From JAMXLO01 sp963812505 (GTDB lineage: Bacteria; Pseudomonadota; Alphaproteobacteria; Acetobacterales; Acetobacteraceae), in assembly GCA_963812505.1 (NCBI GenBank), contig CAWEVM010000031.1, positions 124,001 through 188,000 of the forward strand: DNA of 64,000 bases, read 5' to 3'. The notes below the pieces were generated by a model, which was given only the letters and a program-made list of their open reading frames with translations, searched no databases and was not told the origin of the DNA. Below, piece by piece: positions 16,746 to 24,129 of this stretch. Each line of letters opens with the position of its first letter. The first letter of the stretch is position 1. Made by a program: the position numbers and the translations under genes.

Positions 16746-17861
16746 TCAGGCCGCCTTGCGCCGCGCGATGCCCAAGTCGCCCAATGCCTCGCCCATCGCG
16801 GCGACGGCGCGCGCCATGTCCGCAGCGGTGATCGACCCGATGCAGCCCACCCGGAAGCTTGGCAGCTCCGTGTCGTAGAAATTGCTGATCAATACCCCGC
16901 GCGCCTTCAGGGCATCGACGAAGCGCTGCAGATCCCAGGCTGCATCGGCCGGTGCGTGCACGTTGACGATGATCGGACCCTGCACCTCCGGCGGCAGGTA
17001 CGGCGTAAGCCCAAGGCCGCGCACACCGTCATACAGCGTGCGCATGTTGGCGGTGTAGCGCGCCAGCCGCGCAGGCTGCCCGCCCTCGGCATCGAAGAAA
17101 TCGAGCGCAACATTGCATGCGTTCAGCACCTGTGCCGGTGGGGTGAAACGGAAGCTGCCCCAACCGTGGTGCAGCGAATGTGCGTATATGCCGGACAGAT
17201 CGAGTGACCAGCTTCCGGCATTGCCTGCGCAGGCTTCGATGCGATCGATGCGCGCGATCGCGAATGCCATGCCTGGCATGCCTTCGAGGCATTTGTTCGA
17301 GGTGAAGACCACCGCATCGATCTCCGGCTGCGCCGATAGGTCGAGCGGCAGCGCACCGAAGGCCGACACCGCGTCGACGATAAGCCGGCGCCCCAGGCGT
17401 CGCACCACGGTGCCGATCGCCGCGACGTCGTGCACGACGCCGCTGCCGGTCTCGCTGTAGACAAGCCCGACATGGCTGATATCGGGATCCGCGGTCAGCG
17501 CGGCAGCGACGGCATCGGGGTCGGTGGCTGCCACGTCCGATAATGCCAGTGGCACCGCGACACGGCCGGCTTCCAATGCCAGCCGGGTCATCCGGTCGGC
17601 ATAGGCGCCGGTGGCCGGTATCAGCACCTTATGGCCAAGTGGGACGAAGGTGCGGATTGAGGCCTCGGTGATGAAGTGGCCACAACCTTGCAACGGCAGC
17701 GTTGCGTGTTCGCCGGGAACGCCATGCGCGACCCTCAGCAGCCGCTCGCGGATGCCGGCATAGAGCGGGCGGAAGTCATTGTCCCAAGGGGCAAAGTCCT
17801 GACACATGGCCGCGCGCACCTCGGGGCGGGTGGTGACGGGGCCTGGGATCAACAGCAGCAT
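16746..17861 (-). CDS. phnW: Class V aminotransferase, 2-aminoethylphosphonate-pyruvate transaminase-like
   Basis: 371-aa PLP enzyme. The opening LLLIPGPVTTRPEVRAAM, DFAPWDNDF, LQGCGHFITEAS, the PLP Asp163 in VDAVSAFGA and Lys190 in TSNKCLEGMPGMAFAI match PhnW, which converts 2-aminoethylphosphonate to phosphonoacetaldehyde. The end FRVGCIGSITAADM is also typical. No phnX, phnA or phosphonate transporter is near, so substrate could differ (alanine-glyoxylate type relatives share the fold). It is transcribed towards the small gene and fhs and diverges from lnt. Confidence 0.8.
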   Translation of the reverse strand: MLLLIPGPVTTRPEVRAAMCQDFAPWDNDFRPLYAGIRERLLRVAHGVPGEHATLPLQGCGHFITEASIRTFVPLGHKVLIPATGAYADRMTRLALEAGRVAVPLALSDVAATDPDAVAAALTADPDISHVGLVYSETGSGVVHDVAAIGTVVRRLGRRLIVDAVSAFGALPLDLSAQPEIDAVVFTSNKCLEGMPGMAFAIARIDRIEACAGNAGSWSLDLSGIYAHSLHHGWGSFRFTPPAQVLNACNVALDFFDAEGGQPARLARYTANMRTLYDGVRGLGLTPYLPPEVQGPIIVNVHAPADAAWDLQRFVDALKARGVLISNFYDTELPSFRVGCIGSITAADMARAVAAMGEALGDLGIARRKAA

Positions 17862-17983
17862 GCAAACTATCTCGGTTTGGAGGGTTGCCAGCGCAATATC
17901 ATATCGGAACCGTGGTCATGCCAGTTTCTTTTGCCGCGCGGCGTGACCTTGCCCGTGCCCAGGCGGCCGTGTAGCCGGCTGGC

Positions 17984-19486
17984 ATGCTTGCACGCCTCCG
18001 GTCGAGTCTCGCCGCCTTGCGCGGTTTCCGCGCCGATCTGGCAGCGCTCGGGCTGGGAGCTCTTGCGGCAGCGGCTTTGCCGCCATTCAACATCATTCCG
18101 GTGCTGCTGATCTCGGTGCCCGGTCTGCTTATCCTGATCGACGCGGCGCGGTCCCCCGCGGTGGCCGCGCGGCGCGGCTGGTGGTTCGGGTTCGGCCATC
18201 ATGTGATTGGCCTCTACTGGATCACCGAGGCGATCCTGTTCGAGGCGGCGCGCTTCTGGTGGCTGGTGCCGCTCGCCGTGCCGGCGGTCGCCGCTGGGCT
18301 CGCGGTGTTCATCGCCGCCGCCTGCTTCATGGCGCGCCTGGCACCGCCCGGCTGGCCGCGCGTCCTGGCGCTGGCCGGCGCCTGGGTCCTGGCGGACCTC
18401 GTGCGGCAGTTCGTGCTGACCGGCTTTCCCTGGAACCCATGGGGCAGCGTCTGGGAGATTCCTGGTCCGGTCGGCGACGTATTCATTCAGCCCGCGGCAT
18501 GGGTCGGCGTGCATGGTCTTACCCTGGTGACGCTCCTGCTTGCGGCCCTGCCGGTTCTCGGCTGGCAGTGGCGCGCCGCAGGCGCCGCGCTGCTCGCCGC
18601 GTGGATCGCGGTCGGCGTATGGCGTCTACAGCAGACCGTTCCGCCACAGGCGCTGGCCGTGGTGCTGGTGCAGGGCAACGTCGCCCAGGGCCAGAAGTTC
18701 GACCAGGCACTCGCGGTGCGAATCTTCCGGCATTATCTGGATCTCAGTTCGCAGAGTCACGCCACTGGCCCGGCCGTCACAGTCTGGCCTGAGACGTCGT
18801 TTCCCGGTCTGCTCGACCTTGACGAGCCGGCGCGGCAGGCAATCGAGCGGGCGACTGGAGGCGTGCCCGCGCTGGTCGGCAGCGTCCGGTTCGACCAGCA
18901 GAGACGCCCGCGCAACAGCCTGTTCGCGGTGCTGGATGGTGGTGTGATCGGCGGTGTTTACGACAAGTGGCACCTAGTGCCCTTCGGCGAGTATATCCCG
19001 GACTGGCTGCCACTGCCGATCATGGTGATGCCCGGCAACGGCTTCGCCTCCGGCCCAGGCCCCCGTACGCTGCACGTTCCGGGATTGCCGCCGTTCGGAC
19101 CCCTGATCTGCTACGAAGCGATCTTTACCGGACAGGTCGTGGATCGCCGCGACCGGCCGACCTGGCTGGTGAACGTCACCAACGACGCTTGGTTCGGCAA
19201 CTCGACCGGACCGCGCCAGCACCTCGCGGCCGCGCGGATGCGCGCAGTGGAGGAGGGGCTGCCGCTGCTGCGCGCGGCGAATACCGGCATTTCGGCGGCC
19301 TTCGATGCACACGGCCATGAATTGGGCAGAATTGACCTGCAGACTTCCGGTGTCCTGACCGTTGGACTGCCGGGACCGCTGCCGGAGACATTATTCGCGC
19401 GCATTGGCCTCTGGTTGCCGGCCATCTCGGCATCGGTTGCACTCGGAGCGGGGCTTGTGGCAAGACGCGTTGCAGCGTCAGGTTGA
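17984..19486 (+). CDS. lnt: Apolipoprotein N-acyltransferase
   Basis: Inner-membrane enzyme that adds the third acyl chain to lipoproteins. 500 aa: about six N-terminal transmembrane helices (to ~215), a periplasmic nitrilase-like domain and a last helix. The triad is visible: E270 (TVWPETSFPG), K328 (YDKWHLVPFGEY) and C376 (GPLICYEAIF). The end TNDAWFGNSTGPRQH is diagnostic. ATG at 17984; divergent from phnW with about 120 bases between. Confidence 0.96.
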   Translation: MLARLRSSLAALRGFRADLAALGLGALAAAALPPFNIIPVLLISVPGLLILIDAARSPAVAARRGWWFGFGHHVIGLYWITEAILFEAARFWWLVPLAVPAVAAGLAVFIAAACFMARLAPPGWPRVLALAGAWVLADLVRQFVLTGFPWNPWGSVWEIPGPVGDVFIQPAAWVGVHGLTLVTLLLAALPVLGWQWRAAGAALLAAWIAVGVWRLQQTVPPQALAVVLVQGNVAQGQKFDQALAVRIFRHYLDLSSQSHATGPAVTVWPETSFPGLLDLDEPARQAIERATGGVPALVGSVRFDQQRRPRNSLFAVLDGGVIGGVYDKWHLVPFGEYIPDWLPLPIMVMPGNGFASGPGPRTLHVPGLPPFGPLICYEAIFTGQVVDRRDRPTWLVNVTNDAWFGNSTGPRQHLAAARMRAVEEGLPLLRAANTGISAAFDAHGHELGRIDLQTSGVLTVGLPGPLPETLFARIGLWLPAISASVALGAGLVARRVAASG

Positions 19487-19560
19487 TCGAAGTTTGCCAC
19501 TTCGCTGAAAATCGGCTGGAGAAGTCGGAAAAATAATACCGTATGAAAAATTTGACACTC

Positions 19561-19603
19561 TTGTTGACAATTGAAGGTTGTGTGGTTAAGGTTCTGTTAA
19601 CAA
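19561..19603 (+). promoter_or_regulatory. Candidate promoter and operator of the XRE regulator
   Basis: The stretch 19490-19620 is markedly AT-rich for this genome. It holds a perfect TTGACA at 19564-19569 and, 17 bases on, TAAGGT at 19587-19592 as a weak -10. Two near-identical half sites in opposite direction flank this: TTGTTGACA (19561-19569) and TGTTAACAA (19595-19603), differing at one base when complemented. The symmetry around the core promoter suggests an autoregulatory operator for the helix-turn-helix protein encoded next. Inference only. Confidence 0.45.
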
Positions 19604-19645
19604 CAGTCCAGCCGCCGTTGTGCGAGTGGCCCCGGGGAGCGGTCG

Positions 19646-20131
19646 ATGCTGAATGAAGTGAAAGGGAATACGAACATGGCGCGCGGCGAACACGTCGTGG
19701 GGGCCGAAAAAGAAGGAAGACCCAGCCCGATCGACGTTCACGTCGGTTCCCGCATCCGTCTGCGACGCACGCTACTGGGCATGTCGCAGGAACGCCTGGG
19801 CGAGGCACTGGGCCTGACCTTCCAGCAGGTACAGAAATATGAGCGCGGCGTGAACCGCGTGGGCGCATCGCGGCTGTTCGACCTGTCGCGCGTCCTCGAC
19901 GTTCCCATCAGCTTCTTCTTCGATGACATGCCGGAGAGCCTGACCAACACCCATGGTGGCCCCAACCGGCGCGCCTCGGGCCTCTCCGAGACGCAGGACA
20001 GCTTCGCCGACGATGCGCTGAACCGCCGCGAGACCTTGGAACTCGTGCGTGCCTACTACCGCATCACCGACCCTGCGGTGCGCAAGCGCGTGTTCGACCT
20101 GATCAAGTCGATGGGGCCGGTGGAGAGCTGA
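19646..20131 (+). CDS. XRE-family transcriptional regulator
   Basis: 161-aa protein with a Cro/CI-type helix-turn-helix at about 30-90 (RIRLRRTLLGMSQERLGEAL, then LTFQQVQKYERGVNRVGASR) and a C-terminal helical part ending RAYYRITDPAVRKRVFDLIK, a layout widespread in alphaproteobacteria. Role unknown; such proteins often control stress or cell-cycle genes. Start at 19646 has GGGGAG six bases upstream; the ATG at 19676 (after AAAGGGA) is possible. It overlaps the convergent DUF2244 gene by 29 bases. Confidence 0.88.
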   Translation: MLNEVKGNTNMARGEHVVGAEKEGRPSPIDVHVGSRIRLRRTLLGMSQERLGEALGLTFQQVQKYERGVNRVGASRLFDLSRVLDVPISFFFDDMPESLTNTHGGPNRRASGLSETQDSFADDALNRRETLELVRAYYRITDPAVRKRVFDLIKSMGPVES

Positions 20132-20645
20132 CTTCGTCCCCGCGCAGTTGCGGATTGTCGAAGGTCGGGCTGTGCAGCCGGTGAAGCGCCGCGCGCAGCG
20201 CTGCCGATAAATCGCGCTTCTCCACCTCGCCCAGCGTCGTCGCGATCTCCTCGCGTACGCCGCGCGTGACCAAAAGCAGCCGCGGAACCTTGCCGGCCGG
20301 TTCCTCCATCACCGCGTTGAGCCAGCCGGTCGGCAAAACCCGCTCCTCCCGGCAGCCGTGCTGGTCGGTGCGCACAATCCGCAGCGTCTGCTCGGACAGC
20401 AGAATAAGCTCGCTCGCGCGCGCCCGGTTCGCATTCAGTCGCAGCAGGAAGATCGCCAGCCCGATCTCCGCCACGCCAAACCCCGCCACCGGCCATGCGC
20501 CGATCAGCCAGAAGCGGAGCACAATCAGCGCACAGAGCGCACCGATCACAGTCATGAGAATCGCCAGCCCGCGCGGTGACAGGCTGCGGTGCGGCACAAT
20601 CACCGCCTCGAACACTGTGGCTTCCACTGGGGCGTCGCCGCTCAT
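20103..20645 (-). CDS. DUF2244 family membrane protein
   Basis: 180 aa from the ATG at 20645 (MSGDAPVEATVFEAVIVPHR). Two hydrophobic segments (about 30-47 and 53-70) follow the family opening PHRSLSPRG, then a cytoplasmic part with LSEQTLRIVRTD and GWLNAVMEE. Function unknown; in alphaproteobacteria the family is often near nth or cytochrome oxidase genes. Here it is divergent from nth by about 86 bases. Longer in-frame extensions upstream lie antisense to nth and are not used. Confidence 0.85.
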   Translation of the reverse strand: MSGDAPVEATVFEAVIVPHRSLSPRGLAILMTVIGALCALIVLRFWLIGAWPVAGFGVAEIGLAIFLLRLNANRARASELILLSEQTLRIVRTDQHGCREERVLPTGWLNAVMEEPAGKVPRLLLVTRGVREEIATTLGEVEKRDLSAALRAALHRLHSPTFDNPQLRGDEVSSPPAPST

Positions 20646-20731
20646 CGGCCAAATGTAGCGCGGCTGCGCCGTCGGCACACCCTTGCCGCAACACCTTGCC
20701 GCCTTGGCGAGAGCGCGCGACAAGCCTCGGC

Positions 20732-21445
20732 ATGCCGACCAAAGCGCCTCCCGCCAAGGCGAAGCCACGCAAGCCGCGCGCCATGACGCGTGAGGAGGTG
20801 CGCAGCTTCATCGAGGCACTCGCGAAAGCCAATCCGGATCCGCGCAGTGAACTGACGTTCATCGATCCATTCACACTGCTGGTTGCCGTGGTACTGTCTG
20901 CGCAGGCCACCGACGTGTCGGTCAACCGCGCCACCGAGGCGCTCTACAAACAAGCCTCCACACCCGAGGCAATGCTGCGTCTCGGCGTCGATGGCGTGGC
21001 AAAACATATCCGCTCGATCGGCCTCTGGCAGGGCAAAGCGCGCAACGTCATCGAGCTGTCGCGCCAGTTGATCGAGCGGCATGGCGGTCAGGTGCCGCGT
21101 GACCGCGAAGCACTGGAGAAGCTGCCGGGGGTCGGCCGCAAGACCGCCAATGTCGTGCTGAACGTCGCATTCAACGAAAGCACGATGGCGGTCGATACGC
21201 ACATCTTCCGCCTCGGCAATCGCACAGGCATCGCGCCCGGCGCCACGCCGCGCGCCGTCGAGGATGCGCTGGTGCGCCGCATTCCGCCCGAGCTGCTGCG
21301 CGACGCACATCACTGGCTGATCCTGCACGGGCGCTACGTGTGCAAGGCACGAACGCCGGAATGCTGGCGCTGCGTGGCGGCAGCGTGGTGCAAATCTCCC
21401 GCGAAGACGCCGCCCCCCGTCGTAAAGCCACCGCGCGCGAAGTGA
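20732..21445 (+). CDS. nth: Endonuclease III
   Basis: DNA glycosylase/AP lyase for oxidised pyrimidines. The helix-hairpin-helix LPGVGRKTANVV, the catalytic Asp in AVDTHIFRL, the Lys in the hairpin region and the iron-sulfur loop C-x6-C-x2-C-x5-C (CKARTPECWRCVAAAWC) are all present. 237 aa with a basic Pro/Ala/Lys-rich N-terminal tail. Its TGA overlaps the ATG of the next gene (TGATG), so the two are translationally coupled. Confidence 0.96.
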   Translation: MPTKAPPAKAKPRKPRAMTREEVRSFIEALAKANPDPRSELTFIDPFTLLVAVVLSAQATDVSVNRATEALYKQASTPEAMLRLGVDGVAKHIRSIGLWQGKARNVIELSRQLIERHGGQVPRDREALEKLPGVGRKTANVVLNVAFNESTMAVDTHIFRLGNRTGIAPGATPRAVEDALVRRIPPELLRDAHHWLILHGRYVCKARTPECWRCVAAAWCKSPAKTPPPVVKPPRAK

Positions 21446-22035
21446 TGCGAGCGTTTTATCAGTACTCGATTCCGGCGCTATGGCTGGCGTGGCTGCTCTA
21501 CTGGATGATCGCGGCGCTCGGCGCGAAGGCGACAATCCGAGAAGAGAGCTTCGCCTCACGCCTATCGCACGGCATTCCTCTCGCGTTGGGCGCCGCGTTG
21601 TTGGCTACGCAGCGTGTGCCGATGCCGTGGCTCGCCGCGTGTTTCCTGCCGCGCACCGCCGGCTGGTTCTGGCTCGGCTTTGTCCTCGTTGCACTGGGGC
21701 TCGCGTTCTCGGTCGCGGCGCGGATCTGGCTTGGCCGCAACTGGAGCAGCATGGTGACGCTGAAGCGGGATCATGAGCTGATCCGCTCTGGGCCGTATCG
21801 TTGGGTGCGCCACCCGATATACACCGGCCTGCTGCTGGCGGTCCTGGGTTCGACGATCGCCCTCGGGCAATGGCGCGGGCCGATCGCGCTGGCACTGATC
21901 GCCGCCGCATTCCTGCGCAAGATCAGCATCGAGGAACGCTTTCTTGCGTCGCAGTTCGGCGCCGCCTACCGCCGTTATCGCGACGAGGTACCGGCCTTGC
22001 TGCCGCAGGCCTGGCATTCCTGCCGCACAAAGTGA
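21445..22035 (+). CDS. Isoprenylcysteine carboxyl methyltransferase-like membrane protein
   Basis: 196-aa membrane protein with four to five hydrophobic helices. The C-terminal block GRNWSSMVTLKRDHELIRSG, YRWVRHPIYTGLLL and the late EERFLASQFGAAYRRYRDEV are the cofactor-binding signature of the ICMT/phospholipid N-methyltransferase-like group. Substrate unknown. The ATG overlaps the nth stop. Confidence 0.82.
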   Translation: MRAFYQYSIPALWLAWLLYWMIAALGAKATIREESFASRLSHGIPLALGAALLATQRVPMPWLAACFLPRTAGWFWLGFVLVALGLAFSVAARIWLGRNWSSMVTLKRDHELIRSGPYRWVRHPIYTGLLLAVLGSTIALGQWRGPIALALIAAAFLRKISIEERFLASQFGAAYRRYRDEVPALLPQAWHSCRTK

Positions 22036-22083
22036 GTGGGATTGACCGACGGATTGCCGAACTTACAGCGTGCCTCAATAGAT

Positions 22084-22111
22084 TTGGCTACCATTTTTGG
22101 TGTGGTATGAT
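22084..22111 (+). promoter_or_regulatory. Candidate sigma-70-type promoter of the htrA-like gene
   Basis: TTGGCT (22084-22089), 16 bases, then TATGAT (22106-22111), in a locally AT-rich stretch ending about 20 bases before the ATG. GGGAGG at 22121-22126 is the ribosome site. Consensus match only. Confidence 0.5.
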
Positions 22112-22130
22112 TGGACAAATGGGAGGCCCA

Positions 22131-23507
22131 ATGAACCGCATCGTGACCTTGGCCCTTGTCGTACTCATCGCTTCGCCGTTGGCGACCGGGCCGGTCGCAG
22201 CGCGCGTCATGGAGAGCAGCGATGCGGCCGTGGCGCGCAATGCCATGCCGGCGGTCGTCAACATCTCGACCTGGAAGGTGAAGCTGCCGGAAAAGGAGGG
22301 CGACTCACCGCGTCGGGTGAAGACCTATGGCTCCGGCTTCATCATCGATCCCAGCGGGATCATCGTCACCAATAAGCACGTCATCGACGGCGCCATTGAT
22401 ATCAAGGTGATCTTCGAGAATGGCGATCGCGTCTCTGGCAAACTGCTGGCAGTTGCCGCGATGGCCGATCTGGCTGTGGTGAAGGTGGATGCCGGTCGGC
22501 CGCTGCCGGCGCTGCAGTGGGGCGACAGCGAGAGCCTGCATGTCGGTGATCCCGTGCTGACGATCGGCAACCCGCTTGGACTCGGCATGTCCGTGTCGTC
22601 GGGGATTGTCAGCGCGCTGAACCGGGATATTCAGGACACGCCATTCGACGACTACATCCAGACCAATTCGGCCATCAATCATGGCAACTCAGGCGGCCCC
22701 ATGGTCGATCTCGATGGCAAGGTGGTTGGCGTAGATACCGCACTTTATAACCCTGAGCAGAGCGGCGGCTTCATCGGTATTGGCTTTGCCATTCCGGCCG
22801 GCACAACGAAGTTCGTAGTCGGGCAACTGCTTGACCCCAGTCATCCCAAGCCCGGCTGGCTCGGCCTCACGCTTCAGGACGTGACGACCGAACTCGCGGA
22901 GGCGTTGGACCTGCGCGGCGAGAAGGGTTCGATCATCTCAGCGGTGGACGCGGGTGGACCGGCGAGCACGGCGGGGCTGCGGCCTGGCGATATCCTGACC
23001 GCGATCAACGGCACCAAGCCCGAGGACCCCAGAGCCTTCATGCGCACGATCGTCCAAATTCCGGTCGGGCAGCAGGCGCGGTTGACGGTCTGGCGAGATG
23101 GCAAGGAGCAACCCCTCACCGCAACGGTCGACCAATGGCCGAACTATATGCCTGGTGGCGGCGTGATGAGCGCGCAGATGGCCGAGGCGATGATTCAGAA
23201 GATGCCTGATCCCGGCGTACGGCTTGCCGCGCTTACCGACACGGCGCGCAAGCAGTTCGGTATCGACGCCAAGGTGAGCGGGGCACTGGTCGCCTCGGTG
23301 GAGGCCGACTGCGAGGCGCGAGACCTCGGTATCGTCGCCGGCGACGTAATCACCGCCGCGCAAGGCGCCCCTGTCGCCACGCCCGACGACGTACGACATG
23401 CCGTGCAGACGGCACACCAACTGCGGCGTCCGTACCTCGCCGTGTTGGTTCAGGGCAAGAGCGGCGCTCGATGGGTGTCGCTGTCGATGGGCGGCACGGG
23501 CTCATAA
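22131..23507 (+). CDS. HtrA/DegP-family periplasmic serine protease
   Basis: 458-aa envelope protease/chaperone. Signal peptide at 1-24 (VTLALVVLIASPLATG). Chymotrypsin-like domain with H83 (TNKHVID), D113 (MADLAVVKVD) and S187 (NHGNSGGPM); two PDZ domains at about 235-330 and 370-455, the second more diverged. Length and layout fit DegP/DegQ-type proteins. GGGAGG sits just before the ATG. A strong hairpin follows the stop. Confidence 0.93.
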   Translation: MNRIVTLALVVLIASPLATGPVAARVMESSDAAVARNAMPAVVNISTWKVKLPEKEGDSPRRVKTYGSGFIIDPSGIIVTNKHVIDGAIDIKVIFENGDRVSGKLLAVAAMADLAVVKVDAGRPLPALQWGDSESLHVGDPVLTIGNPLGLGMSVSSGIVSALNRDIQDTPFDDYIQTNSAINHGNSGGPMVDLDGKVVGVDTALYNPEQSGGFIGIGFAIPAGTTKFVVGQLLDPSHPKPGWLGLTLQDVTTELAEALDLRGEKGSIISAVDAGGPASTAGLRPGDILTAINGTKPEDPRAFMRTIVQIPVGQQARLTVWRDGKEQPLTATVDQWPNYMPGGGVMSAQMAEAMIQKMPDPGVRLAALTDTARKQFGIDAKVSGALVASVEADCEARDLGIVAGDVITAAQGAPVATPDDVRHAVQTAHQLRRPYLAVLVQGKSGARWVSLSMGGTGS

Positions 23508-23513
23508 TGGACG

Positions 23514-23546
23514 AACCCGGCTGGCGCTTGTGCCGCCAGCCGGGTT
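23514..23546. terminator. Strong hairpin between converging genes
   Basis: A perfect 13-base stem (AACCCGGCTGGCG at 23514-23526 with its complement at 23534-23546) and a 7-base loop, 7 bases after the htrA stop and 27 bases from the end of the convergent repeat-protein gene. No U-run follows on either strand, but position and strength suggest a bidirectional terminator. Confidence 0.7.
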
Positions 23547-23572
23547 CGGGTCTTCAGCCAATCGGCGGTATG

Positions 23573-23980
23573 CTACTTGATGCAGGCCGCCGACGCGACT
23601 TCGGCTTCCGCCTTGCGGGTCGCTGCGTTCACTGAACCAACGCCGCCGCCTTCCAACTCCGCCTTGCGGGTCGCCGCGTTCACCGAACCAACGCCGCCGC
23701 CTTCCAACTCCGCCTTGCGGGTCGCTGCGTTCACTGAGCCAACGCCGCCGCCTTCCAACTCCGCCTTGCGGGTCGCCGCGTTCACCGAGCCGACACCGCC
23801 GCCTTCCGACTCCGCCTTGCGGGTCGCAGCGTTCACCGAACCGACGCCGCCGCCTTCCAACTCCGCACGGTGCAGCCCCGGTGGGCAGCCCGTCGTATCC
23901 GGAGAGGCGGCGAACGCTGAAACCGCAAACGTCGAGCCAAGCAGCGCCGCAGCGAACGCCGTCCTTGATAGTAGCCGCAT
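23573..23980 (-). CDS. Exported protein of five 17-residue tandem repeats
   Basis: 135 aa. Signal peptide about 1-25 (AAALLGSTFAVSAFA) with a likely cut after AFA. A short linker with Cys32 (TTGCPPGLHR) is followed by five head-to-tail copies of AELEGGGVGSVNAATRK at residues 39-55, 56-72, 73-89, 90-106 and 107-123 (copy 2 has Ser for Leu). The end, AEAEVASAACIK, has a second Cys at 133, so one disulfide could close the repeat domain. GGAGG eight bases before the ATG supports expression. No family is recognised. Secreted to periplasm or beyond; function unknown. Confidence 0.82.
   Translation of the reverse strand: MRLLSRTAFAAALLGSTFAVSAFAASPDTTGCPPGLHRAELEGGGVGSVNAATRKAESEGGGVGSVNAATRKAELEGGGVGSVNAATRKAELEGGGVGSVNAATRKAELEGGGVGSVNAATRKAEAEVASAACIK
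23612..23866. repeat. Five tandem 51-base repeats within a coding region
   Basis: 255 bases made of exactly five 51-base units encoding the 17-residue repeat above. Units are nearly identical, differing at a few third positions and one Leu/Ser codon, which points to recent expansion or homogenisation. Copy number may vary between strains. Confidence 0.92.
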
Positions 23981-24129
23981 GATTAGTCCTCCACTCTGTT
24001 TGGTCGGCTATGACAGAACCGTAAGCATCTTTCCAGTCCGTCGGCAATCATAGCCGTCACCATTGCCGTGCAGAACAGACTCGGTTGTTCGGCGAGTATT
24101 TCAAGTTCGAGGGGAAAATTACCAAATGC

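Noticed and set aside
23577..24053. Plus-strand open frame of proline-rich repeats across the 51-base repeats
   Set aside because: The minus strand has a signal peptide and a GGAGG site; the plus frame is the antisense of the same repeats and has neither.
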